In this document: piece after piece, positions 55,351-64,000 of the stretch
Layout of the letters: each line of letters begins with the position of its first letter
How positions within the stretch are numbered: position 1 is the first letter of the stretch
Origin: Palsa-883 sp963826975
GTDB lineage: Bacteria > Pseudomonadota > Alphaproteobacteria > Acetobacterales > Acetobacteraceae
DNA: 64,000 nt
NCBI GenBank assembly: GCA_963826975.1
Contig: CAWGZJ010000003.1
Span: 744,001-808,000, forward strand
Reading direction: 5' to 3'
The notes under the pieces: generated by a model
Told to the model about the DNA's origin: nothing
Database searches by the model: none
Seen by the model: only the letters and a program-made list of their open reading frames with translations
Translations under genes and position numbers: made by a program

Positions 55351-55722
55351 TCAGGTTCCGAACTGCTTGGCGAAGGCGGCGACATCCGTTTGCAGGGCCG
55401 TGACCGCCGCCTGCTGGGTGGGGTCCGGCTTGCTGCCACTTGCCGCCGGTAGTGGCACCGCGGCGGCCAGGCCGGACAGCGTGGTCAGCAGCGTGGTGCG
55501 GCGAGGGTCGGCCTGCACCGCAGCCGTCGGCGTGATCCCGGTCACCTGCGGCAGCACCACCGGCGTGCCGGTCGGCAGCTGCGAGATATTCGAAAGATGC
55601 GGATTGGCGGCCAGCAGCGCTTTCTGGGCCACCGCCGCACCGGCCGCGCCCGGCGCCAGTCCATAGACGCGCTGCACCAGCGCCGGCACCGAGCTGTCGC
55701 CCTGCAACTGCACGAACTGCAT
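55351..55722 (-). CDS. LysM-like small tail protein
   Basis: A 123-residue protein with a LysM-like pattern: MQFVQLQGDSSVPALVQRVY, ANPHLSNISQLPTGTPVVLP. Small LysM or tail-X-like proteins of this kind sit at the baseplate hub of contractile systems. It lies between the beta-helix protein (13 nt) and the DUF4157 gene (3 nt) on the same strand, so it is part of one operon. Confidence 0.7.
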   Translation of the reverse strand: MQFVQLQGDSSVPALVQRVYGLAPGAAGAAVAQKALLAANPHLSNISQLPTGTPVVLPQVTGITPTAAVQADPRRTTLLTTLSGLAAAVPLPAASGSKPDPTQQAAVTALQTDVAAFAKQFGT

Positions 55723-55735
55723 GATTACCACCCAA

Positions 55736-58700
55736 TCAAAGAACGATGTTCAGCGGCGCCCACGGCGAGCTGGTCGGCAACAACGCGTTGTTCACCTCGA
55801 TCCCGGCCGTCACGATGTTGCCCAGCAACGTCAGGCCCAACTGCTTTTCGGCGTCGAACGGCACCGTGATCGACAGGTCGAAGGTTGTGGAGGCGCCCTG
55901 GATACGGTTCTCGCCAACGATCGCCGTCTGCGCCTGCAGCGACACCGCCGGAGCCGAACCCTTCAACCCCGTCGCGCTGGTCGTGCCGTTCACCCGGCAG
56001 CGGTTGGCGGTCATCACGCAGGCATCGGCACCCTGCACATCGACCAATGAGAGCACGCTGCTGCCCTCCAGCGCGTTGTCGCTCACCGACACCTCGCAGG
56101 TCGTCGCTCCCTGCCCAGTAGCGCCGACAGCGGGACGGATGCGGACGGCGGAGAACTCGCCGGCTTGGGTCTGCGCGGTTGCGCTCTGCCGCACCGTGTT
56201 GCCGCGCAACGTCACCTCGACCTGCACCGAGGCCGCGTTGATGCCGTAGCCAACAAGGGCGCCGGCGCCGGACTGGCCGACATCGCTGATATCGTTGCCG
56301 GCCACCGTCGCGCGGCTGACCTGGCGGAGCTGGATGCCCGCCGCGGCGGCCATGGTGCCGGTGGAGGCAATGGAGCCCAGCACGTTGTCCTGCACCACAG
56401 CGTTCGCGGCGTTGGCAATGTCGATTCCCGCCACCACTCCGGCGTCGGGGGAGGCCGGTGCGTTGACCACGAACACTTCGTTACCGCGCACGATTGCGGT
56501 GGCGATCGCTCCAGCGGCACCGGTGACGATGCCGGCGCCCGCGGTCGCGGCGATCGCATTGTCGATCACCGCGGCGGCAAGTATCGGCGCATCGAGCGAG
56601 ATGCCCGGGCCGAAGATGCCGAACACCCGGTTGCGGAGGATACGGATCTCGCCGATCGCCAGGGTCCCGGCGATCGGGACGGCGATGATGCCGGGTGTGG
56701 CGGTCGGGTTGGCTGTGTGGCTGGCGGTGCTCAGCGCGGCGGCACCGTCGAGTTGCGTGACATGGTTGTCGACGATCGTACAGCCGTCCAGCCCGGCGAT
56801 GATGCCGGGGCCAGCGACCTCGATGTGGTTGGCTGCTACCTGCACCGCGGCGCCGGGGGCAGTGTAGCCCTGCAGGAAAATGCCGCTGAGCACCCCTCCG
56901 AGCACGAAATTGCCGGTGATCGCCGTCTGCAGCATATAGGCGCTGTAGCCGGTCTGCGACGGCGTGACGTCACCGAGCGATACGCCGGAGACGGAGCACA
57001 GAATCCAATTGCCGCTGGCGCGCAACCCGGCCAGCAGCATCAGTCGCCGGTACGCGACGATACCGGCGCCGTCCGTTTGCGCCGCGCCGACCAGCCCGGC
57101 CTTGCCCAGCCCGATCGCGGCAAACAGCTCGTTCTGCCCAATCACGCCCTCGATCAGGAAGCCGTCAAGGCCGATGGCCATGCCGGCGGGAACCAGCGCC
57201 CCAGTCGTGGCTGCCCCGACGTTCGTGGATACTCCGATGTTCGTGGTTCCGGTCGAGCTGGGTTGCCCCGGTGCCAGTGCCGCGATGCCGCAGCGTTGCA
57301 CCGCCACGTCCATGCTGTTGCGCAACAGGATGCCGATCGGCGCGGCGGCGGGCGCGAATGTGGCCGCCGGCGCGATCGCGAAAACGGCAAGGTCCTCGAT
57401 GCGCAGCCCCAGGTTCGACTCGGCGCTCACCGCGGGGCCGCCCGCCGTGCAGATCAGCGCGGTCGCCGCCCCCTGGCCGGCGATGATGACGTCCTTCAGC
57501 CCATTGGCCACCAACGTCGTCGGCAGGATGAACAGGCCGGGACCCAGGCAGACCCGCCCACCGCCCAGCCTCCGCACCGTCTCCAGCGCCATGGCGATCG
57601 TCGCGGTGCCGGCGTTGTGGGCATCGGCGGTGACGCAAACGGTGCAGCAGCAATCCGTCCCGGCCGTCGTGGCCGGCGGCCACAGCGTGCGGCAGTCGCC
57701 GGTGACGGTGACTGCGCCGCCGGACACCGTGAAGGTCGCCAACGGGCAATAGTGATGCCGGATCCCGAACGGTGGCGCATTGTTCAGCACCTCCACCGAG
57801 GCATCGGCGGTGCGCGCGGCGACCGCCCACCAGTCGCCGACATGGAACGTCCCGGACGGTGCGGACGGATCGAGCGTGAGAGTGACGAACACCCCGTCCT
57901 CCAGCTCGACCTGCCCAGCGGAGATCGGCAGCAGCCCGTTGGTGTCCACGCCCTGCTGCTGGTCCCATCGGATCAGCCGCGTGTGGCGCGTCGCGTCCGC
58001 CGGGTTGAAGCTGCCCGGCAGCGCGCGATCCAGTACCACGGTGCCGGTGGCATCGTTCGGCTGGCCAACGATCCGCACCATCACCCCCGGCTGTCCGGTC
58101 AGTTCCAGCACGTCGTCGGTGATCTCCACCCAATCGTTGGCGGAAACCCGCAGCACCGAATCTCGCCCGGTGCTGTCCAGCGTCAGCGTGCTGGTCGCGC
58201 CCGAGGTGGTGATCGTCAGCACCCGGCTGACCACCGAGGCGTTCTCCCGCGACCATTTCCAGCGCGCGGCGGTGGTATTGCCGCCGGTGTGGATCTGCAC
58301 GCGATACAGCCGGTTCTCGATGCCGCGATAGCCGCCCTGGTCGGGCAGGATGCACGGATCGGTCGGCGCCACCGGCGCGTTGGCCAGGGTGCTGATGATC
58401 CCGGCCGAGGCCGGGAACACCGCGTTCAGGTCGGTGCTGCACGAGACCGGGTTGGTCGAGGTCGGATCGGCGGTGAGCAATTTGACCTGCCAGACCGTCT
58501 GCAGCCGGGTGGTGGTGTCCACCCCGCCCAGGGCAGGGTCGAGCAAGGCGGGTGCCACTTCGACCGCGGTGACCTCGCGCTCCCACACATCCAGAAAAAC
58601 CAGGCCGTTGGCGGTGATCGCCGGCGGAGGGCCAGGCAGGAAGGGCTGGTTCAGATAGCTGATCGCCTTGCCGCCAAAAGTCTCCTGGGGAAATAGCTCC

Positions 58701-58972
58701 GCTTGCAGCCCGTCCACGTAACAGCGCCCCGCGCCGATCAGCAGATCGGCCGGGGTGGTGGTGGCAGCGGTGATCGCAAAGCCGTTCGGCGTGGTCAGCC
58801 GTGGCACCGCGGCGGGACCGAACGTGTCGTCCGCTTGGGTGGTCCAGCGATGCGCGGCCAGCCGCGCCATCTCGTTCCAGTCGGAATCGAGGTGCACCCG
58901 CCCCTGCTGCATGAGCACGGACGAGAAGTGCCGGAGGAGCCCATCCGGGATGCGACTATAGTCGCCGGCCAT
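55736..58972 (-). CDS. DUF6519-type protein with parallel beta-helix
   Basis: A 1078-residue protein. The N-terminal 400 residues match the DUF6519 pattern of phage-tail-like clusters (SSVLMQQGRVHLDSDWNEMA; YRGIENRLYRVQIH). Residues about 450-1000 form a long right-handed beta-helix (repeated VQDNVLG, VIDNAIAA, ILRNRVFG steps with N and V ladders), as in tail fibres and polysaccharide-binding spikes. It is probably a surface or receptor-binding part of the particle. It has no signal peptide. Confidence 0.82.
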   Translation of the reverse strand: MAGDYSRIPDGLLRHFSSVLMQQGRVHLDSDWNEMARLAAHRWTTQADDTFGPAAVPRLTTPNGFAITAATTTPADLLIGAGRCYVDGLQAELFPQETFGGKAISYLNQPFLPGPPPAITANGLVFLDVWEREVTAVEVAPALLDPALGGVDTTTRLQTVWQVKLLTADPTSTNPVSCSTDLNAVFPASAGIISTLANAPVAPTDPCILPDQGGYRGIENRLYRVQIHTGGNTTAARWKWSRENASVVSRVLTITTSGATSTLTLDSTGRDSVLRVSANDWVEITDDVLELTGQPGVMVRIVGQPNDATGTVVLDRALPGSFNPADATRHTRLIRWDQQQGVDTNGLLPISAGQVELEDGVFVTLTLDPSAPSGTFHVGDWWAVAARTADASVEVLNNAPPFGIRHHYCPLATFTVSGGAVTVTGDCRTLWPPATTAGTDCCCTVCVTADAHNAGTATIAMALETVRRLGGGRVCLGPGLFILPTTLVANGLKDVIIAGQGAATALICTAGGPAVSAESNLGLRIEDLAVFAIAPAATFAPAAAPIGILLRNSMDVAVQRCGIAALAPGQPSSTGTTNIGVSTNVGAATTGALVPAGMAIGLDGFLIEGVIGQNELFAAIGLGKAGLVGAAQTDGAGIVAYRRLMLLAGLRASGNWILCSVSGVSLGDVTPSQTGYSAYMLQTAITGNFVLGGVLSGIFLQGYTAPGAAVQVAANHIEVAGPGIIAGLDGCTIVDNHVTQLDGAAALSTASHTANPTATPGIIAVPIAGTLAIGEIRILRNRVFGIFGPGISLDAPILAAAVIDNAIAATAGAGIVTGAAGAIATAIVRGNEVFVVNAPASPDAGVVAGIDIANAANAVVQDNVLGSIASTGTMAAAAGIQLRQVSRATVAGNDISDVGQSGAGALVGYGINAASVQVEVTLRGNTVRQSATAQTQAGEFSAVRIRPAVGATGQGATTCEVSVSDNALEGSSVLSLVDVQGADACVMTANRCRVNGTTSATGLKGSAPAVSLQAQTAIVGENRIQGASTTFDLSITVPFDAEKQLGLTLLGNIVTAGIEVNNALLPTSSPWAPLNIVL

Positions 58973-58988
58973 GTCCGTCTCTCCCCGT

Positions 58989-61205
58989 TTACGTCACCAG
59001 AACAATTGCGGCCGCGCGGCCGAAGGGCAGGTATTCCTGCAGGCGCTGCCGCAGATTGCTCAGTCGCTGCGGCTGTTTCAGGTGGCAGTAGGCGCCCATC
59101 TCCGACCCGTCCTCGGCGCCCTGGCCAATCTGCGGTGGGCATCGACGGGCAAGCTGGGCGTAGGCCGGCTGGCCGTAGCGCGTCTCGGTGAAGGCCGGCA
59201 GCAGCCACGACACCACCTGGTCGTGGATCGCCTGGAGTTGCGCGGCGGTCAGGTTGGCACCTGCCTGCGGCTGCAACGCGATCTCGTTGGCGATCTCCAG
59301 GTCCGGCTGGCAGCGGTAGCGGCGCGGCGTGGTGGAACCGTCGGGCACGAAGCTGAAGCGCACGCAGCCGCTCTGCCGGCGCACCGTCGTCACCACGCCG
59401 GTGAACAGGGCCTCGGTGGCACTGTCGATCTGGCGCAGGAAGAGCGGCCCGAACACCGTGCTGCGCTCGATCCACAGCGCCGGGCCGTTCACCGGTGGGG
59501 TACCTGGCGCGCCGATCGCGGGGCCGCCGGCGCCGTCGAGAATCGAATCGAGCAGCCAGATCCGGCTGCCCTCCACGTCCGCAACGTCGAGCGGCCCGGT
59601 GATGCTGAAAATGAACTCCAGATCCAGCGGCTGCGCGCCGTGCGCCACGACGGACGGCGACTGTGATGCGGGCTTGCCCCCCGCCCCGATCGCCAGCCCC
59701 GGCACCAGCGTGCTGTGCAGCACGCGCAGCCGGCCCAGTGCGCCGCTCACGGTCACCGCGCCCTCGATCAGCAGCCCGGACAGGGTCAGCATGGCGTCGG
59801 CCGGGCCGCTGACGGTGAGCGGGGCGGCGAGATGCAGATGCGGGCGGGTCAGGTCGGCGGCCTCGATCGCCAGGCTCTCGCCGGCACCAAGCGTGACCGA
59901 CAGGGTCTCGGCATAACTGGCGCTATCGAGGATCGAGATCAGCGCCTGGCCCTTCCCCGCTGTGGCGGCGATGGCCGCGGCGATGGTGGTGAACTGCGCG
60001 GCACCGGGTTTCTGCGCGATGGTGACGATGAAGCTCTCGCTGTGTGGCGGCAGCAGGAATGCCTGCCGGTCGTACCCGCCGCCGCCGAGATCGGCCGGAA
60101 AGCCGCGGAATGCCGAAACCCCGACCGAACTGGCCGCGGCGAAGCCGGGTCCGAGCGCGATCCGCCCCATTGCGACGTCCACGCCGACCGTGTTGCTGGG
60201 CGGCTGGCGCCAGGTCGCCAGGTTCATGCACTGGATCTGCTCCGGCGGGATCGGCGTGCCATCCACCACAAGGAACAGGCTCGCGGACGTGTCGGTGGGC
60301 AGCGTTCCGGCCGGTGCGGTGCCGAACTGGCCATAGAACTGGGTGAAGCCCGCGGTGGCACCGGCAGCGTGATATTGCACAAGGTCGTCGTAGAACGCCG
60401 CCGGACGGATGCGGCCGGGCAGCAACGGCTCGGCGCTGGGGATGGTGGCGTCGATGCTCTGCTGATAGCGCGCGAACAGCGGCGCGTCCTGGCCGAGCGG
60501 ACTGGCGCTGAAGCAGTAGCTGCCGGCGGCGATCAGCGGGCGCGCCGCGGTCTGGTCCAACGCGGTGCTTTGCAGCCGCCAGAGGTAGATGCCGACATTC
60601 GGGATGTTGTGCCAGCCATGTGTCTGGCCGGGCGGGCGCACGTCGACAATACGCGGTGTGGCGTCGAACGGGCCGTCGATGCGGTCGATGTCCGGCACGC
60701 TGCGCAGGTCGGGCGCGTAGAAGCTGGTAGGCCGGATGTGATTGCGCACCGCCTGCGACCACGCCAGCGTCTGGAAGAACTCCCGCACATGCGCCGCCCA
60801 CCCGGTCACGTCGGCCGCGAGCTGTTCCAGCATCGGCAGCGTGGTCTTGCGGCGGCGATAATAGATCGTCTTCGCCACGTCGGCGCGGGCGCGCAGCGCG
60901 ATTTGCGGCTGGAAGCTCGGCCCCTGCAAATCGGTGCACAGGGAGGCGACCGTCCCGGTGTCGGCAATCCGCGAGCTGTCGATCAGCGGCGTGGTTTGCA
61001 GCAGGTCGCCGATATAGGGCACCACCCAGGGAGCGCACGTCTCGATGAACAGGTTGTCGTAGCTCTGCGCCAGGTCCTCCTCCAGGACCGCCATTTGGTC
61101 GGCCAGCACGGACACAAGGTCCTGCAGCGGGCCGCCCTGGGCGGTGTCGCGCAGCCTGATCCAGGCGGGCAGCAGGCCATACAGCGTGGTGGCGTCGAAG
61201 CTCAT
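58989..61205 (-). CDS. phage-tail-like (P2 gpI-type) baseplate protein with beta-helix part
   Basis: A 738-residue protein. The N-terminus, LYGLLPAWIRLRDTAQGGPL, then LADQMAVLEEDLAQSYDNLF and WVVPYIGDLL, is typical of tail protein I homologues in contractile particles. A Gly/Ser/Thr-rich repetitive part (about 380-560) looks like a beta-helix. The ATG overlaps the stop of the baseplate J-like gene, so the two are co-translated. Confidence 0.8.
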   Translation of the reverse strand: MSFDATTLYGLLPAWIRLRDTAQGGPLQDLVSVLADQMAVLEEDLAQSYDNLFIETCAPWVVPYIGDLLQTTPLIDSSRIADTGTVASLCTDLQGPSFQPQIALRARADVAKTIYYRRRKTTLPMLEQLAADVTGWAAHVREFFQTLAWSQAVRNHIRPTSFYAPDLRSVPDIDRIDGPFDATPRIVDVRPPGQTHGWHNIPNVGIYLWRLQSTALDQTAARPLIAAGSYCFSASPLGQDAPLFARYQQSIDATIPSAEPLLPGRIRPAAFYDDLVQYHAAGATAGFTQFYGQFGTAPAGTLPTDTSASLFLVVDGTPIPPEQIQCMNLATWRQPPSNTVGVDVAMGRIALGPGFAAASSVGVSAFRGFPADLGGGGYDRQAFLLPPHSESFIVTIAQKPGAAQFTTIAAAIAATAGKGQALISILDSASYAETLSVTLGAGESLAIEAADLTRPHLHLAAPLTVSGPADAMLTLSGLLIEGAVTVSGALGRLRVLHSTLVPGLAIGAGGKPASQSPSVVAHGAQPLDLEFIFSITGPLDVADVEGSRIWLLDSILDGAGGPAIGAPGTPPVNGPALWIERSTVFGPLFLRQIDSATEALFTGVVTTVRRQSGCVRFSFVPDGSTTPRRYRCQPDLEIANEIALQPQAGANLTAAQLQAIHDQVVSWLLPAFTETRYGQPAYAQLARRCPPQIGQGAEDGSEMGAYCHLKQPQRLSNLRQRLQEYLPFGRAAAIVLVT

Positions 61206-63958
61206 GCCATCGCTCCCAGCACGGCCAGCTTCCCCGGATCGAGCGTCAGCACCTCGGCCGGCACCGCGCTCTGTGCCCCGGTAGTGCCACCGGCGGCACC
61301 CAGCCGCGGACTGAGCCCCGGTGGCTGGTCACTGCGATAGAGCATCGTCACCTGCACCGCGGCGACGCCGGCGGCGCCCTGGGCAATCTCCACCACCTCC
61401 GACAGCGCGACCGCCTGACCGAAACCGCGGGCATCGAAGGTGTAGGCGGCGCGCAGCGCGGCCACCGCCGCCTGTTGCGCGGCGGCGTCATTGCCCGACA
61501 CGGCGGGCCGCACCAGCAGACCGATCCGAAAGGTCACCGGGCTGTACGATTGCAGCAGCAGCGGCACCGCGACCTCGCCGAAGTTGGCGAGCGACGCGGC
61601 GAGCTTGCCGGCCACATCGCCGTCCGGCGGCACCGCCGCGCCCGCCTGGCCGGCAAGCGTCAGCACCAGGCGCCGCCGCGTGCCATCCCAGGACCAGGTG
61701 GCGAGCGCCTTGGCGATGCCGGCAAAACTCTGCGCGTAGCTCTGGTAGTCCAACAGCGACACCGCGCGGTCCAGCGTGGCGACACTGCGCGGGGCGCTGG
61801 CACGGGCGCCCTTCAACGGCTCGGGATCGGCACCGTCGATTGCCGGCAGCGGATTGATCACTGCCTTCAACCCGAGCGGCCTGCTCAACAGCAGACTGAT
61901 CTGCCCGGCATCGACATTGCCGGCGGCGCCCAGCCCTCGGCGGTATTGCGCCCGCAGGTTCATCGTGCCGGAGGGCGGGCGCGCGCCATACAGCGCGCCG
62001 TCGCCGAACAGCACATTGGTGTTGCCAAGCTCGTCGCGCCGTTCGGCGAACACCTGCGCATGGGTGCCCTGGCCGTACAGCGTGTCCGCCTCGGTCCACG
62101 GCACGTCGTTGGCGAACACCTGAAGCGAGGACTGCACGCCGGTGGGCGTGGCGGCCAGCGTCCAGGTCACCGGCGGCTGGCGCAGTTGGAACGACTGGAA
62201 TGACGTTGCGGCGTTACCGCTGCCCATCACCTCCTGCACCGTCTGCCCCACCGTCGCCTGGGCGACGTTGCCGTAGATGGTCACGGTGCTGCGGTCGTAG
62301 AAATTCACCAGCGGCTTGACCGGGACGATCGCGGTGTGCAGCAGGTCGCTCTGATCCACGCTGCCGATCGTCACTGTCTCGGCCAGCACCGGGTCGGCTG
62401 TCAGCGCCGGCACCTGGGTGAAGGACGCGGCGGCGGTAGCGATCGTGCCGGTCCAACCGTCGATCGCCTGCAACGTATAGACGCCGGCGGCGTGGCCCAG
62501 CAGGAAGAACTGATCGCCGAGTTTTGGCGTGCGCGTGCTGCTATCCTGCGCGGTCAGCACCAGCCCCGGCACCGCGGCCGCGAGGCGAGCAAGCTGGCCC
62601 GCGACGACCAGCGTGCGGCCGCTTTGCAGCCCGCCGACATAGCTGGCGAGGGTCAGCCGGGTGCGTTCCAGCGGCCCGTTGATCGGGCGTTCCGCCAGGG
62701 ACTGCGCCTCGCTTTGCAGGAACACGCTGGCCCGGCGCGGGGAGAACCAGTCGATGTTCATGCCCGAGATGAACAGGCGCGTGGCGCGGCCCGTCAGGGC
62801 GAATTCCGCCAGATTGGTCTCGGCGGCACCGTCGATGTGGAACAGCTCGGCGGTGTGCGACGACGCACTGCTGCCGGCCTCGGTCAGCACCACCCAGCCG
62901 CCCGGCACCGCCTGGGAATAGACGGTGTCCAGGTCGATCGAGTCCGCGGTCGACGGCAGGTATTGTTCAGCCCAACTGTACTGGTCGCCGGCGTAGATCC
63001 CAACCGGCGCCGTGGTCTGGGTCTGCTGCGACGGCAGCGCACCCCACAGCGGCGCATTGTAGCCGAACAGCGAGCCCTGCCGGCGAAACAGCACCACCAG
63101 CGGCGGCGCGTCCTCGGTGTACGGCGAGTCGGGGCCAAGTGCGCGGTCGAGCACCAGGTGCGTCACGCCGGTGGGCGCGCCGGTGACGGGATCCTTGCCG
63201 CCCGCCTTGACGTCGGCGGTGACCTTGACGATGCGGCGGAAGTCCCACTGCTCGCTGGTGGTGGGGTTGGCCTGCTTGTCGGCGCCGATCACCGCTACCG
63301 TGTCACCCGGCTTGACGTTGAGGCCGCCGCCGACGAGCCAGATGTCGGTGCTGCCGGTGTGTGGCACCACCAGTCGCGTCTGGCGCGGCTGCATCGCACT
63401 CCATTCCGGACGTGCGGTAATGTCCTCGACGGTCTCGAAGGTCTGCGCGGTCTGGCCGGGTCCCGGGATGCTCTGCGCCTGGGTGCCGACCGGCAGGTCC
63501 AGCGAGGTCGGCGAGCCGGCGGTGGTGTCCATCGTGAACGCCAGCGGCGTGTGCGCGGCGACACCCGGTGCCAGTTCGTAACCGATCAACCGCGCGAGCT
63601 CGAGCACGCTGCGCTGTTCGGTGGCGGTGCGCAGGTAATTCTCCTGTGCGTAGCGCTCCTGATAGAATGTCAGCACGTCGGCGACGCAGGCGAACGCATC
63701 GAGCAGGGAAATGGTGAAATCGTCCGGGCTGCGTGTGGTGAACGCGGCGAGGGCAGGGCGGTCGGTGTCCGACAGGCCCGCCACCATGCTCGAGAGGAAG
63801 CTGCCGTAGGTACCCACGCGCGCGACGATTGCCGGCTGGCCGGGCGGGTTGTCCACCACCACCGGCGTCGCCGGCGCCACGCCGGCGCAGCCGCCGCAGC
63901 ACGTGGTGAGCGAACTGCTCATCGCCGCACCCACGCCCGGCAGAGCAGGAGATGCCAC
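61202..63958 (-). CDS. putative baseplate assembly protein (gpJ-like)
   Basis: A 918-residue protein of the TIGR02243-type baseplate family. SPDDFTISLLDAFACVADVL, then FYQERYAQENYLRTATEQRS and ELARLIGYELAPGVAAHTPL are the family hallmarks. A J-like C-terminal domain follows, with a strand-rich middle. It forms the baseplate wedge. The frame starts with a GTG at 63958; an ATG at 63922 (MSSSLTTCCGGC) is an equally plausible start. A preceding gene ends at about 63966, so the cluster continues past the window. Confidence 0.87.
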   Translation of the reverse strand: MASPALPGVGAAMSSSLTTCCGGCAGVAPATPVVVDNPPGQPAIVARVGTYGSFLSSMVAGLSDTDRPALAAFTTRSPDDFTISLLDAFACVADVLTFYQERYAQENYLRTATEQRSVLELARLIGYELAPGVAAHTPLAFTMDTTAGSPTSLDLPVGTQAQSIPGPGQTAQTFETVEDITARPEWSAMQPRQTRLVVPHTGSTDIWLVGGGLNVKPGDTVAVIGADKQANPTTSEQWDFRRIVKVTADVKAGGKDPVTGAPTGVTHLVLDRALGPDSPYTEDAPPLVVLFRRQGSLFGYNAPLWGALPSQQTQTTAPVGIYAGDQYSWAEQYLPSTADSIDLDTVYSQAVPGGWVVLTEAGSSASSHTAELFHIDGAAETNLAEFALTGRATRLFISGMNIDWFSPRRASVFLQSEAQSLAERPINGPLERTRLTLASYVGGLQSGRTLVVAGQLARLAAAVPGLVLTAQDSSTRTPKLGDQFFLLGHAAGVYTLQAIDGWTGTIATAAASFTQVPALTADPVLAETVTIGSVDQSDLLHTAIVPVKPLVNFYDRSTVTIYGNVAQATVGQTVQEVMGSGNAATSFQSFQLRQPPVTWTLAATPTGVQSSLQVFANDVPWTEADTLYGQGTHAQVFAERRDELGNTNVLFGDGALYGARPPSGTMNLRAQYRRGLGAAGNVDAGQISLLLSRPLGLKAVINPLPAIDGADPEPLKGARASAPRSVATLDRAVSLLDYQSYAQSFAGIAKALATWSWDGTRRRLVLTLAGQAGAAVPPDGDVAGKLAASLANFGEVAVPLLLQSYSPVTFRIGLLVRPAVSGNDAAAQQAAVAALRAAYTFDARGFGQAVALSEVVEIAQGAAGVAAVQVTMLYRSDQPPGLSPRLGAAGGTTGAQSAVPAEVLTLDPGKLAVLGAMA

Positions 63959-64000
63959 GGTCCGGTCATTGCCCCCCCACCACCGTCAGGTTCAGCACGC

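Noticed and set aside
56165..58696. 843-codon plus-strand frame inside the beta-helix gene
   Set aside because: Antisense to a well-supported tail gene; the protein is low-complexity Arg/Gly/Asp/His.
59715..61340. 541-codon plus-strand frame across the tail-I-like gene
   Set aside because: Antisense shadow with Arg/Gly/Asp-rich composition and no recognisable motif.
53893..63958. Complete prophage
   Set aside because: No integrase, capsid, portal, terminase or lysis genes are visible in the window; only tail-type parts, so a tail-like particle is favoured.

Overview
This is a 64 kb window of very GC-rich chromosomal DNA. Its gene content points to an alphaproteobacterium, most likely Acetobacteraceae (Rhodospirillales). 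The basis is the rpmH-rnpA-yidD-yidC-engB order, a CIRCE-controlled groESL operon, a TIGR02300-type (FYDLN acid) protein, and several small proteins of alphaproteobacterial type. The family-level placement is inference. No tRNA, rRNA or CRISPR array was seen.

Layout. 0-8 kb: a degenerate cytochrome c, copCD, a two-gene module of an EACC1-like protein and a membrane-anchored caspase, then a thioesterase, a divergent SDR and an amidase. 8-17 kb: small conserved genes, a double cold-shock-domain protein, a decayed IS66-like element, a sterol-desaturase-like enzyme, and two adjacent transglutaminase genes (one dead, one intact). 17-21.5 kb: stress-related genes (groESL, a CspA protein and four very small conserved proteins). 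21.6-33.7 kb: a catabolic block with a LIV-type ABC transporter, a MarR regulator, a flavin monooxygenase, an OB-fold protein plus thiolase, a CoA ligase and a Rieske dioxygenase. These genes could import an acid, hydroxylate it, activate it with CoA and cleave it.

34.2-38.4 kb: four abutting genes (a small membrane protein, an HMA protein, a P-type ATPase without the CPC motif, and EcsC) that look like a metal-export platform. 38.7-41 kb: a lone PD-(D/E)xK nuclease-like gene of unknown role. 41.3-44.6 kb: the ribosomal protein L34, RNase P and membrane-insertase operon. 44.9-53.4 kb: a TonB-like protein, TVP38 plus a mercuric-reductase-like flavoprotein, a patatin, a histidine kinase and a trans-aconitate methyltransferase. 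53.9-64 kb: five genes of a phage-tail-like or extracellular contractile injection system, ending in a DUF4157 protein with two HExxH motifs. The cluster runs off the right edge.

A feature crossing the whole window is a set of short tandem arrays, mostly with an exact 15-nt period. They have unrelated unit sequences and usually sit in frame at protein ends or in loops. There are also several inverted-repeat elements resembling MITEs or REPs, one of which supplies the N-terminus of EngB. Several genes are decayed or carry single homopolymer indels, which could be real or sequencing errors.
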